The position numbers and the translations under genes are program-made. 64,000 nt of DNA, taken from Methanofollis sp. W23. Its GTDB lineage: Archaea; Halobacteriota; Methanomicrobia; Methanomicrobiales; Methanofollaceae. Every line of letters begins with the position of its first letter. Position 1 is the stretch's first letter. The stretch is from positions 2,805,766 through 2,869,765 of the forward strand of contig NZ_JAGGMN010000001.1 in NCBI RefSeq assembly GCF_017875325.1. Direction: 5' to 3'. The notes below the pieces were generated by a model. That model ran no database searches, was not told where the DNA came from, and saw only the letters and a list, made by a program, of their open reading frames with translations. This document shows positions 34,594 through 43,040 of the stretch, in pieces.

Positions 34594-35430
34594 ATGCACG
34601 GCTATCTTGCGATCACCCGCCCGGTCAACTCGGTCGTCGCCGGGCTCGCCGGGGTGCTCGGTTACCTCATCGCCACCGGCACGGTCAGGCCTGAGGCGGC
34701 GTTCCTCATCGGGATCATCGCCCTTGTCACCGCCGCAGGCAACACCATCAACGACTACTGCGACGCCGAGATCGACGCCGTCAACCGCCCTGACCGCCCC
34801 GTACCTTCGGGTGCGGTCTCCAGGCGCGGGGCGCTCGTCTATGCCGCGCTCCTCTTTACCGGCGGCGTCGTCCTGGCGTTCTTCACCAACGTTCTCTGTC
34901 TTGGGATCGCCGTCTTCAACTCGGTGCTCCTGGTGCTCTACGCCGTGCGCCTCAAGGGTACTCCCTTTCTTGGCAACCTCGCCGTCGCCTACCTCTCGTC
35001 CTCGATCTTCCTCTTCGGCGGGGCGCTCGCCGGGCCCGCGGGGCTTGCCGCCAACCTCCCGGTGGCAGGGGTCACCCTCCTCGCCATGCTTGCCCGCGAG
35101 GTGCTCAAAGACGCCGAGGACGTCGAGGGCGACCGCGCCGGCGGGGCCCGGACTCTCCCGATGATCCTCGGGGTGCCCAGGTCGGTCGGGCTTGCCCTCG
35201 GCTTCGCCCTTGCGGCCGCCGTCCTCTCGATGCTCCCGGTCTTCCGGTGGTGGGGCCTCCCGTACCTCCTTGCCATCGGCGCCCTCAACCTTCTCGTCTT
35301 CGTCAGGTCGGCGGGGGTGCGCGAGTGCGCCACGCCGGCCTGTGTCCGCGACTCCCGCGTCACCTCGACCCTGAAGAAAGGGATGTTCCTCTCGTTGCTG
35401 GTCTTCACCGCCGCCGCGGTGATATACTGA
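34594..35430 (+). CDS. Digeranylgeranylglyceryl phosphate synthase (UbiA family)
   Basis: 278 aa integral membrane prenyltransferase that adds the second geranylgeranyl chain in archaeal ether-lipid synthesis. UbiA motifs are clear: NTINDYCDAEIDAVNRPDRP (first Asp-rich motif, about residues 50-69), REVLKDAEDVEGDRAGGART (second, about 169-188), and eight to nine hydrophobic helices. The start follows a short T-rich leader. Its presence supports an archaeal assignment for the window. Confidence 0.93.
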   Translation: MHGYLAITRPVNSVVAGLAGVLGYLIATGTVRPEAAFLIGIIALVTAAGNTINDYCDAEIDAVNRPDRPVPSGAVSRRGALVYAALLFTGGVVLAFFTNVLCLGIAVFNSVLLVLYAVRLKGTPFLGNLAVAYLSSSIFLFGGALAGPAGLAANLPVAGVTLLAMLAREVLKDAEDVEGDRAGGARTLPMILGVPRSVGLALGFALAAAVLSMLPVFRWWGLPYLLAIGALNLLVFVRSAGVRECATPACVRDSRVTSTLKKGMFLSLLVFTAAAVIY

Positions 35431-35589
35431 ACCTGAAAAAAATCAAAAAATATCCCACCTTTTCGATCCAGTCCCGCAATGTGGACAGGCGGGTGAAAAA
35501 TAATTTATACCGGCTGGTGATCTCTTCCTCAAAAATATAAACAAACCGAAACCTTTTCTTCTCTCGCACGGTATGATCGTGTGGAGAGC

Positions 35590-36000
35590 ATGAAGGTCTA
35601 TCAGCGCGGGGACACCTATATTGCACCAAAAGGATCTTTTTTTGACGGAAATATCTATATCCCTGGAAATTTTATCGTCCCTGCTGAGACGCATATCTGG
35701 GGCCGCCTCGATGTCGACGGCTGTCTCGAACTCGGGCCTCTCTCGACCGTCGGCGACGACGTCACCTGCGGCTCAGGGGTCATCGGTCCAGGGGTGCGGA
35801 TCAAGGGGGTGCTCTCGTCGGCCGGCACGCTCACCATCTCTGACCGGGCGGAGATCCATGGCGTCAATGCCCAGGGGGACATCATCCTCAGGCCAGGGGC
35901 GGACGTCGGCGAGGTGAGGAGCGAGGCCACCATCTATGTCTACGGCAAGATCGCCTCGACCAAACTCACTGGCAAGAACGTGAAGGTGATGGGGAATTAG
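35590..36000 (+). CDS. Polymer-forming (bactofilin-like) beta-helix protein
   Basis: 136 aa from ATG 35590 with GGAG five bases upstream; a GTG at 35581 is possible. It is made of short beta repeats with alternating Gly and hydrophobics (GNIYIPGNFIVPAETHIWGR, CGSGVIGPGVRIKGVLSSAG, GDIILRPGADVGEVRSEATI), the pattern of polymer-forming bactofilin-like or left-handed beta-helix proteins. No active-site motif. It may form filaments or a surface or membrane scaffold; role unknown. Confidence 0.75.
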   Translation: MKVYQRGDTYIAPKGSFFDGNIYIPGNFIVPAETHIWGRLDVDGCLELGPLSTVGDDVTCGSGVIGPGVRIKGVLSSAGTLTISDRAEIHGVNAQGDIILRPGADVGEVRSEATIYVYGKIASTKLTGKNVKVMGN

Positions 36001-36037
36001 CGGCAGATCCCCTGCCTCAATGATCAGTACTTTTTTT

Positions 36038-36845
36038 GGCTCTGTAGAATCTCTTATCAATTCTTGATACACGTGTGATTCACCAGCCTTCCTATTGTTT
36101 CTTGCTCAGGGTGCGGCTTCCGGATCTCTGGATGAAGAGTGGGCCGGAGAGGGATCCATTGATATTCATGGGGGGAATTGTGCCGTTCTTGTTCAATCTT
36201 CATAGTGAGGGCTTAGGGTGCCGGAGGCACCTGGAGACCGTTGCCCTCGCGCTGGGGGACTCCGCCCCCAGACCCCCGCTGATGAAGATTGGCGGAGGAT
36301 TGCGTCCCATCTTCATGATCTCAACTCTTCCTTTCCGTCCTCATCGCCATCCCTGGGGTCCTGGGACAGCGCCCCCGGCGGGGGGAGGGGGAAGGCGACA
36401 GATGCATGGGTGCGCGATGAACACGTGGGGATCTCTTCATCGTCATCCATCGCCATCAATCGGTGAGGAGGAGGGGCGGAGAGTTCTGGGATGATCTCAT
36501 TGATATTCATGGAAGGAATGGTGCCGTCCCTGGCCAATCTTCATGACAAGGGCTTCGGTGTCGGAGGCGCCTGAAGCTTGTTGTTTGAGTGATCGGATGA
36601 GAGAGAGGGAGAGCATGAGATCTGATTACATGTACGCACGCCCTCGCGCCGGGGGCTGGCCGCCCCCGGACCCCCGCGATGGCGATAGGTGGAGGACCGC
36701 TGTCCTGTGATCAAGGGGGATGCTTCTCCCAATTGTTTCGACCGCGTCCCTCCCTCGACCAATCTTCATGGTGAGGGCTTCGGGTGCCGGAGGCACCTGG
36801 AGACCGTGTCTAATTTTTGAAGACGAACAAAAGAGTCGAGAAAAG
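36038..36845 (+). repeat. Repeat-filled gap with three copies of a 75-90 bp unit
   Basis: A family A left end (GGCTCTGTAGAATCTCTT, 36038) follows an oligo-T run. Three copies of a unit containing CAATCTTCATRRYRAGGGCT and TGCCGGAGGCACCTGGAGAC-like DNA lie at about 36155-36243, 36493-36580 and 36750-36812. Hairpins CTGGGGGACTCCGCCCCCAG and CGCCGGGGGCTGGCCGCCCC lie between them. No gene. Confidence 0.65.
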
Positions 36846-37153
36846 GACTATGTAGAAATCCTCACCCCCCTTCCCTCATGAATCTCGCCGGGGGCGCTGC
36901 CCCCGACATCGATGTTTGGGAAGGCGTGATGATCAGAACGTGCCGCCCTCTTTGCGACTCTTCATTGCAATCTCGCACCGGGGGGCGAGTGCCCCCCGGA
37001 CCCCCCCGGCGAGGATAGGCGGGGGCGGCAATGACGTGATGATCCTATGTGGTGTCCTGCTCCGAAGAGGGAACAAGGATCCACTCACTGGAGACCAACA
37101 AGAATTTTCATCCCGTATGCGTGAACCCCGAGTTCATGCCCGTTTCTACAGAG
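36846..37153 (+). repeat. Family A/B composite repeat
   Basis: Starts CTATGTAGAAATCCTCACCC, includes the family B middle (CGGGGGGCGAGTGCCCCCCG, GATAGGCGGGGGCGGCAATG, TTTTCATCCCGTATGCGTGA) and ends CGTTTCTACAGAGTC. Confidence 0.7.
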
Positions 37154-37229
37154 TCGAGAAAAGTGAAATCTATCTTGATCAGGCCAGAGCCAGGCACATG
37201 AAAACCCGGCACCAGGCCTCCCCCTTTCT

Positions 37230-37925
37230 TCAAGTATTCCCTGGGACACTCTCAGAGCCAAGTCCGATCTCTGCGATCTCGGTGAGGTCGTTCCAGTCGA
37301 GGACGGTCTCGACGCACCCGTCCTTGAGGGTGACCACGCCCATCCCGATGAGCCCGATCCGGTCGCAGAGTTCGAGCCCCTCTTTGATCTCCATCAGGCA
37401 CCCGACCCCGATGACCGCCTCAGGATGGTACTGCTTTACCATCCGCTTGATAAATGTCGAACCAGGCACGATGAAGACCCGGTAGCCCATCGCTTCATAT
37501 GCATCGATCTCAGACCCGATGGCGCACCGTTTGCACCGGCGACAGACCAGACCTTCAGGGGTAAGGCGGGCCGGGCAGTCCCCTGCCCTCAGGCACTGGG
37601 GCAGGAAGATCGCCCGCTTTTTCACCGGTGTCTCCCCGAACGTCTTCATGTTCATGGTGTTGTGGAGCCTGATGAAAAAGGTGACCAGGTCCTTGTCGTC
37701 GAACCCGAAGAACTTGCAGATCCCCTTGATCATTCCCTCAAGCAGGACCATCCCGCTCTTCATCAACCGCGGGAAGTAAAACTCTCCGTTCCTGACCGAG
37801 AACGTGGCAATGGTCATGACAATAATCGCCCCGACGAACATCCCGATGAAGATAAGGACCGTGATCTCGCCGATCAGCGTCATCAACGGCGTCCAGAGCG
37901 GGCTTGAGAGAAACATGGTTGACAT
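37230..37925 (-). CDS. DUF116-family membrane protein
   Basis: 231 aa. One or two N-terminal helices (LIFIGMFVGAIIVMTIATF) are followed by a cytoplasmic domain with the DUF116 cysteine cluster: FLPQCLRAGDCPARLTPEG then VCRRCKRCAIG (six Cys), probably metal-binding, and VIGVGCLMEIKEGLELCD. The family occurs in methanogens and some anaerobes with unknown role. A TATA box immediately upstream (37937-37950) suggests a leaderless transcript that starts just past mtnA. Confidence 0.88.
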   Translation of the reverse strand: MSTMFLSSPLWTPLMTLIGEITVLIFIGMFVGAIIVMTIATFSVRNGEFYFPRLMKSGMVLLEGMIKGICKFFGFDDKDLVTFFIRLHNTMNMKTFGETPVKKRAIFLPQCLRAGDCPARLTPEGLVCRRCKRCAIGSEIDAYEAMGYRVFIVPGSTFIKRMVKQYHPEAVIGVGCLMEIKEGLELCDRIGLIGMGVVTLKDGCVETVLDWNDLTEIAEIGLGSESVPGNT

Positions 37926-37936
37926 AAGATATGGGA

Positions 37937-37950
37937 AGGGAATTTATATA
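37937..37950 (-). promoter_or_regulatory. TATA box for the DUF116 gene
   Basis: On the minus strand AATATATAAATTCC lies 12-25 bp before the start codon, inside the 33-bp gap after mtnA. Distance fits a leaderless or near-leaderless message. Confidence 0.6.
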
Positions 37951-37958
37951 TTCCGGGG

Positions 37959-38969
37959 TCAAGGCATCGGATCGAAGGGCGGCCTCAACACCCCCTCCTC
38001 GGTGATGATCCCGCTCACCAGGTCGAGAGGCGTGGCGTCGAAGGCGTAGTTGGTGCACCGCACGCCTTCCCGCACCGTCCGCCTGCCATTGAAGACCGCG
38101 ATCTCCTCCTCGTCGCGCTCCTCGATCTCCACCTCGTCCTCGCCCAGCACCTGGTCAAAGGTCGAGCGCGGCGCCGCCACATAGAAGGGGATCCCGTGGT
38201 GGCGGGCGCAGACCGCGTGCATGTAGGTCCCGATCTTGTTGAAGGCCACATCGCGGGTGATCCGGTCGGCCCCCACGACCACGCAGTCGATCTCGCCTTT
38301 GCGCATCAGGAACGCCGCGGTCGAATCGGTGATCACCCGCACCGGGATCCCGTCCTCTGCGAGTTCGAAGGCGGTGAGACGCCCCCCCTGCAGGAGCGGC
38401 CGCGTCTCGCACGCCGTGACCGAGACTTTTTTGCCGGCCTCGACCGCCGAGCGGACGACCCCGAGCGCCGTCCCCCAGGTCGAGCAGGCCAGGCCCCCGG
38501 CATTGCAGTGAGTGAGCACCCGTGCGCCGTCAGGGATGAGCGCCGCCCCATGGCTCCCGATCGCCCGACAGGTCGCCTCGTCCTCGGCGGCGATGCGGTC
38601 GGCCTCGACGACCGCCGCCTCCTTTGCGGCTCCGACCGATTCTGCCGCCCCGGCGGCGGCGAGCACCCGGTCGATCCCCCAGCCCAGGTTCACCGCAGTC
38701 GGGCGCGTCGCCCTCAGGAACTCGGCGGCATTGACGGCCTCGGCGAGGAACCCTTCCATCTCGGCGGCCTCGCTCTGCATTGCGGCCATGGCGACCCCGT
38801 AAGCCCCGGCGATCCCGAGGGCCGGCGCCCCCCGCACCTCGAGCCGCCTGATCGCCCTCGCCAGGCGTTCGAGATCAGTACACTCCACCATCTCCAGGTG
38901 TTCAGGGAGGAGAGTCTGGTCGATAAAGACGATTCCCTCACCCTTGCGGGCGATGGTCCGCGGGATCAC
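37959..38969 (-). CDS. mtnA: S-methyl-5-thioribose-1-phosphate isomerase
   Basis: 336 aa. It isomerises methylthioribose 1-phosphate to the ribulose form in salvage of methylthioadenosine (and, in methanogens, 5-deoxyadenosine products). Family motifs visible are RGAPALGIAGAYGVAM (about residues 46-61), LTHCNAGGLACSTWGTALG with the catalytic Cys, TRPLLQGGRLTAFEL, and VVVGADRITRDVAFNKIGTY. It overlaps the upstream HdrA-like gene by 4 bp (ATGA). The final residues run close to the DUF116 promoter. Confidence 0.92.
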   Translation of the reverse strand: MIPRTIARKGEGIVFIDQTLLPEHLEMVECTDLERLARAIRRLEVRGAPALGIAGAYGVAMAAMQSEAAEMEGFLAEAVNAAEFLRATRPTAVNLGWGIDRVLAAAGAAESVGAAKEAAVVEADRIAAEDEATCRAIGSHGAALIPDGARVLTHCNAGGLACSTWGTALGVVRSAVEAGKKVSVTACETRPLLQGGRLTAFELAEDGIPVRVITDSTAAFLMRKGEIDCVVVGADRITRDVAFNKIGTYMHAVCARHHGIPFYVAAPRSTFDQVLGEDEVEIEERDEEEIAVFNGRRTVREGVRCTNYAFDATPLDLVSGIITEEGVLRPPFDPMP

Positions 38970-40249
38970 GCTCCCACCTTGCGCGTGTCCTGGTAGGCCC
39001 GCATCGCCGCCGCCCCGGCCATCGCCACGCAGTCAGGGATATCTTTCGGGGCGACCGCCGTCCCGGCCACATAGATCCCGGGCCTGAGCGTCGAGACCGT
39101 GTTCATCTTCTCGTCCTTGATATGCACAAACCCGGTCGGCTCCAGGGTGATCCCGAGCCGCCCGGCCAGTTCCTCGGCCCCTGCCGGGGGCTGCATCCCG
39201 ACTGAGAGGATGACAAGGTCTGGGTGGAGGTACTCGACCTCCTCGCTCTCCGTGTCCTCGACCATCAACTCGAGCCCGCCGTCCCTGGCGGCGATCTCGC
39301 CTGGCATCCCGCGCAGGAACCGAACGCCCATCGCCTTGGCCCGTTCGAAATATTCCTCGTAGCCCTTCCCATAGGCCCTGAGGTCCATGTACAGCACGGT
39401 CACCTCGGTCCCTGGATGGTGCTCCTTGATCAGGATGGCGTTCTTGACCGCCGCCATACAGCAGACGCAGGAACAGTACGGACGGTCGATCTGCATGTCC
39501 CGCGACCCCACGCACTGGAGGAAGGCGATGCTCTCCGGCACCGCCCCGTTCGAGAGCCGGCGGAGTTCGCCCTTCGTCGGGCCGCTCGCGTTGATCATCC
39601 GCTCGAACTCGAGGTTGGTCACGACGTCGGGGAGCTGGAGGTACCGGAGATTGGGCTTCCGCGAAGGGTCGAAGGTGGCGTAGCCCGTGGTGATCACCAC
39701 CGCGGCGGCATGGACCTCGGTCTCTTCCTCGTGGTCCTCGTCGTCCCTGAGCACGGCGTCCTTGCCGCAGGCCTCGTAGCAGAGCCCGCAGTCGATGCAG
39801 TGCTCGGCGTCCCTCACCGTGATGTTCGGGACGGCCTGGGGCATTGGTTTGTATACCGCCTTGCGCACCCCGATCCCGGCGTCGAACCGGTTGTAGACCT
39901 CGACCGGGCAGACCTCGGTGCAGTCGCCGCAGCCATTGCACTCCTTCTCGTCGATATAGCGGGGGTGGCGGAGGAGGCGGACCGTGAAGTCCCCGACCTC
40001 GCCCTCGACCCCGACGACCTCGGTGCAGGTATGGAGGGTGACGAGCGGGTGGCGCTCGACGTCGACCATCTTGGGGGAGAGGATGCACATCGAGCAGTCG
40101 TTCGTCGGGAAGGTCTTGTCGAGCATGGCCATATGCCCGCCGATCGTCGGTTCGCGCTCGACGAGGTGGACCTTCACTCCATGATTCGCAAGGTCGAGAG
40201 CGGCCTGGATCCCGGTGATCCCGCCGCCGACCACGACCACGTCAGCCAC
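38966..40249 (-). CDS. Short HdrA-like iron-sulfur flavoprotein
   Basis: 427 aa from GTG 40249, which has GGAGGT six bases upstream; a longer frame begins at 40288. Visible are the FAD motif GGGITG (residues 8-13), the HdrA signature TNDCSMCILSPKM, two 4Fe-4S ferredoxin motifs (Cys104/107/110/114 and Cys151/154/157/161), and CVGSRDMQIDRPYCSCVCC. It resembles heterodisulfide reductase subunit A but lacks the usual N-terminal CHCG domain and the C-terminal ferredoxin domain, and no hdrB or hdrC is near. Probably an electron-transfer flavoprotein with its own partner. Confidence 0.85.
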   Translation of the reverse strand: MADVVVVGGGITGIQAALDLANHGVKVHLVEREPTIGGHMAMLDKTFPTNDCSMCILSPKMVDVERHPLVTLHTCTEVVGVEGEVGDFTVRLLRHPRYIDEKECNGCGDCTEVCPVEVYNRFDAGIGVRKAVYKPMPQAVPNITVRDAEHCIDCGLCYEACGKDAVLRDDEDHEEETEVHAAAVVITTGYATFDPSRKPNLRYLQLPDVVTNLEFERMINASGPTKGELRRLSNGAVPESIAFLQCVGSRDMQIDRPYCSCVCCMAAVKNAILIKEHHPGTEVTVLYMDLRAYGKGYEEYFERAKAMGVRFLRGMPGEIAARDGGLELMVEDTESEEVEYLHPDLVILSVGMQPPAGAEELAGRLGITLEPTGFVHIKDEKMNTVSTLRPGIYVAGTAVAPKDIPDCVAMAGAAAMRAYQDTRKVGA

Positions 40250-40733
40250 GCCTATACCTCCCGGCCAATTCGACATAGACACGTGCATTCTCCCTGATGT
40301 GCTCGCGCTGCTCAGGGTCGACCTCCTTGACGACCTTGCCTGGGACGCCGAGGACCACGGAACCCGGCGGGACGACCTTGCCTTCGGTGACCACCGCGCC
40401 GGCGCCGATGATCGAACCTTCTCCGACGACCGCCCCGTTCATCACGATCGCCCCCATCCCGACAAGCACCTCGTCTGAGATGGTGCACCCATGGATAATG
40501 GCGCCATGCCCGACCGAGACCCGTTCGCCGATGATGCTCGGGTGACCGGTGCTGCCGTGGACGACGGCGTTGTCCTGGATGTTGGAGTCGGCGCCGATGA
40601 CGATCCGGTCCCGGTCGCCCCTCACGACGGCGCCGAACCAGACCGCCGCTCTCTCGCCGAGGGTGACGTCCCCGAGTACCGTGGCATTCTCTGCAATGAA
40701 CACCTCGTCGCCGATGCGCAGATTGTGGTTCAT
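40242..40733 (-). CDS. Gamma-class carbonic anhydrase family protein
   Basis: 163 aa left-handed beta-helix protein with the zinc-binding histidines His59 (NAVVHG), His76 (SVGHG) and His81 (IIHGC) in place. Members are gamma-carbonic anhydrases or related acyltransferase-like proteins. Its stop lies within the SD/start region of the HdrA-like gene (8-bp overlap), so the genes are translationally coupled. It diverges from the PPAT gene over 30 bp. Confidence 0.9.
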   Translation of the reverse strand: MNHNLRIGDEVFIAENATVLGDVTLGERAAVWFGAVVRGDRDRIVIGADSNIQDNAVVHGSTGHPSIIGERVSVGHGAIIHGCTISDEVLVGMGAIVMNGAVVGEGSIIGAGAVVTEGKVVPPGSVVLGVPGKVVKEVDPEQREHIRENARVYVELAGRYRRG

Positions 40734-40763
40734 ATTATAGTATGGGTTTCCCCATTACTATCA

Positions 40764-41231
40764 ATGAAGATTATGGTCGGGGGGACCTTCTCACCCCTTC
40801 ATGCCGGGCACAAGAAACTGATCTCGCGCTCATTCGAACTCGCGGGCCCTGACGGTCTGGTCGTCCTGGGGCTTTCATCCGACAATTTTGCGGGCAGGAA
40901 GAGCCACCCGGTCACGACCTACGAGGCGCGGAAGGAGGCGCTGGAAACATATATTCAGAGTCTTGGCACCACGGCGAGGTGGGAGGTGGAGCCTCTCTAC
41001 GACCGTTACGGTTCGGCGCTTGATGTCGATTTCGATATCCTGGTCGTCTCAGAGGAGACGCTTCCTGTGGGGCTTGAGATCAACAAACTCCGCCGTGCCA
41101 AGGGGAGGGAGATGGTGGAGATCCACCAGATCGCCTGTGTCCTTGCCGAGGACGGGCGGTGGATCTCCTCGACACGGATCATCAGGGGCGAGATCGACGA
41201 TGCCGGGAGACTGATCCCCCGTGATAAATAA
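40764..41231 (+). CDS. coaD: Phosphopantetheine adenylyltransferase, archaeal type
   Basis: 155 aa from ATG 40764; upstream frame is antisense to the gamma-CA gene. The enzyme makes dephospho-CoA from phosphopantetheine and ATP. Nucleotidyltransferase motifs are MVGGTFSPLHAGHKKLI (HxGH at 13-16) and ISSTRIIRGEI near the C-terminus. It has no clear SD; only 30 bp separate it from the divergent gamma-CA start, with TATTATAGTATG between. Confidence 0.9.
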   Translation: MKIMVGGTFSPLHAGHKKLISRSFELAGPDGLVVLGLSSDNFAGRKSHPVTTYEARKEALETYIQSLGTTARWEVEPLYDRYGSALDVDFDILVVSEETLPVGLEINKLRRAKGREMVEIHQIACVLAEDGRWISSTRIIRGEIDDAGRLIPRDK

Positions 41232-41246
41232 AAACGCCCCTAGCTT

Positions 41247-41921
41247 TCAGAAATAGACCCCCCCGGCAATCACCTGGTACCTGGCAGGGACCTGGACAAC
41301 CCCTGAGGCGGTGACCGGCACGACCGTCTTCACCGTCGTCGTCAAGGTATCCTCTTTCACAAGATGTTTCATGCCTCCGCCGCCCCTGTACTCAAGGCTG
41401 AACGAGACCTGGGTCTGGTCCTCCGGCCCTGGTGCAAGCCCGTCGAGGAAGACGGCGGTGGTGTAGGCCCCGTCTGGCACCTGACAATATTCGGCGAGGC
41501 TCGTGTTGTCTGGCGTCCTGAGCACGGGTGCCAACAGCCGTGGTTCTTCTTTTGTCTCATGCTCTCCGACTCCGAAGGGGGCGAAGATGTCTGAGGCGTT
41601 GCGTTCTGTCGTCGTGAACGCAAGCATCCTCCCGTAGGGGGTATCCTGTACCGCCACGTTCCATCCCTCGACCTGACCTTCAGCGAACGTCTCCTCGCTC
41701 ATCACCTGCTCGCCATCCGTATTCACAGGGAGAGGGACCATGATCGTCGCGGTGCCGTCCACAGGAATGCCGGAGAGGCCGGTGACCTCGATCACGTAGG
41801 AGTTGACCGAGAGTGTGGTCTCGACGAACGCAGGGGCGATGAGGAGGAGGCCGGCCGCCGCGACGACGAGGCAGGCGGTGACCACCAGGGCCAGGATGCT
41901 CCTCGTCTTTTTTCTCTCCAT
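41247..41921 (-). CDS. Membrane-anchored hypothetical protein
   Basis: 224 aa from ATG 41921. An N-terminal basic stretch and hydrophobic helix (SILALVVTACLVVAAAGLLL) anchor a large extracellular part with beta-rich character and several N-glycosylation-type sites (NAS, NTS). The C-terminal 40 residues (TTTVKTVVPVTASGVVQVPA) look like a beta domain. No family is recognised. It is convergent with coaD, 15 bp apart. Confidence 0.65.
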   Translation of the reverse strand: MERKKTRSILALVVTACLVVAAAGLLLIAPAFVETTLSVNSYVIEVTGLSGIPVDGTATIMVPLPVNTDGEQVMSEETFAEGQVEGWNVAVQDTPYGRMLAFTTTERNASDIFAPFGVGEHETKEEPRLLAPVLRTPDNTSLAEYCQVPDGAYTTAVFLDGLAPGPEDQTQVSFSLEYRGGGGMKHLVKEDTLTTTVKTVVPVTASGVVQVPARYQVIAGGVYF

Positions 41922-42011
41922 CTCTTCATACCCTCTGTGAATGGGATCTATCATGGCGGAATTATATGCATTGATCTGTCAGCGTAGCCTTCAGATCACA
42001 TGCCTTCACAT

Positions 42012-42202
42012 CTTGAATCGCGCCGGGGGTTGCACCCCCGGACCCCTCCGACGAAGATAGCCGAGGGGCGGCACGATGCTCGACTTCGATTCACTCCTCG
42101 AACGCGAGGATGAGGGTCAAGCATCGATCCAGTTCTGAGATGATATTTTCATCGCGTATGTGTGAGGCGGGCGCTCGCCTCATGAAATATTCTACAAGAC
42201 CT
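42012..42202 (+). repeat. Family B repeat, uninterrupted shorter copy
   Basis: CGCCGGGGGTTGCACCCCCG hairpin, GCGGCACGATGCTCGACTTC directly joined to GATTCACTCCTCGAACGC, the tail TGAGGCGGGCGCTCGCCTCA and the end ATTCTACAAGACC. This copy serves as the empty site for the TnpB insertion at 19336. Confidence 0.85.
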
Positions 42203-42258
42203 GGAAAATCTTTTTTTCTCGCGAAAGGGCAGGGTGAACGCGTTGTCGCTGTTCCAAC

Positions 42259-42504
42259 TTATCCGGTGAGTTCGACCTCGCCTGCCGCGAGCGGACGGCA
42301 GCAGATCCTGCCGTTATGGACATCTCTCATCACGGCATCGATCTTTCGGGAAACATCTGCGCGGTAATACGCCTCACCGCACCGATCGCAGATGTAAGCA
42401 GGAACATCTTTGATGACGATGATCTTGTCTCCGACCCTCGCGATGAACTCAGTTTTCCCTTCGTGCAGGGTTCCTTTACAGAACGTGCACCTTTCTGGAA
42501 TCAT
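42259..42504 (-). CDS. YgiT/MqsA-type zinc-finger antitoxin-like protein
   Basis: 81 aa with two CxxC pairs (Cys6/9 in RCTFCKG and Cys39/42 in YICDRCGEAYY), followed by VSRKIDAVMRDVHNG, the YgiT-type zinc-finger layout of MqsA-like antitoxin N-terminal domains. There is no C-terminal HTH. It overlaps the 3' end of the DUF4258 gene by 4 bp, the standard toxin-antitoxin-like arrangement. Confidence 0.85.
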   Translation of the reverse strand: MIPERCTFCKGTLHEGKTEFIARVGDKIIVIKDVPAYICDRCGEAYYRADVSRKIDAVMRDVHNGRICCRPLAAGEVELTG

Positions 42505-42813
42505 TCTCTCTTCCTCCTTGTTCGTGTATCGGTCCAGTGTTCGTCATCCGGCATGGAGGCGGTGATCACCCTGAGGTGGTCTGTGCAGATCCCGAGTACT
42601 ACGTGATAGGGACGGTCCCCTATAAAACCGAGCATGAGCCGGGACGGGCAGGGCTCATCGTCGGGATATGATTCGATCACCTCGCCGCTCCTGATCACCA
42701 GAGAGATCATCGGTGGAGATGTTGCGCGCAAACATCCTGACCCGGGCGTGATGGGAGATGATGACCGAATCCTGGTCAAGCAATGCAGTGATCTTTTCTC
42801 TGTCGTGATTCAC
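42501..42813 (-). pseudogene. DUF4258 toxin-like gene, frameshifted
   Basis: The N-terminal part (from GTG 42813: NHDREKITALLDQDSVIISH, ARVRMFARNISTDDLS) and the C-terminal part (LVIRSGEVIESYPDDEPCPS, MLGFIGDRPYHVVLGICTD) lie in different frames. They join at the short repeat AGAGAGA (42700-42706 on the plus strand), where loss of one 2-bp unit would produce the shift. DUF4258 proteins are RelE-like and pair with YgiT-type zinc-finger proteins. It may be inactive, or phase-variable through the dinucleotide run. Confidence 0.75.
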
Positions 42814-43040
42814 ATGCTCTCTCCGGTGTATGTCTGCTCTCTCTCGCGGATACGAAAATGTTCTCATTTTATCCTGGGCGGGAAGATGCCGACGCGATCT
42901 GACCGGGAAGGTGCTCGTTCAGAAGACCTGAAGATGCGAGTGATGGATCAGATGTGCCGTCCCTATCACAGGATCTTTGCCGCCATATCACGTCCGGGGC
43001 GGCACTACTCTTCCCCTGAAAAGAGTTCCAGGATGATCTC
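42814..43040. other. Non-coding gap
   Basis: No gene is supported. A family B-like fragment (GACCTGAAGATGCGAGTGAT, then CCTATCACAGGATCTTTGCC) is visible at about 42920-43000. Confidence 0.35.

Noticed and set aside
39224..40297. 357-aa plus-strand frame opposite the HdrA-like gene
   Set aside because: Composition is antisense-like and the HdrA-like protein has intact Fe-S and FAD motifs.
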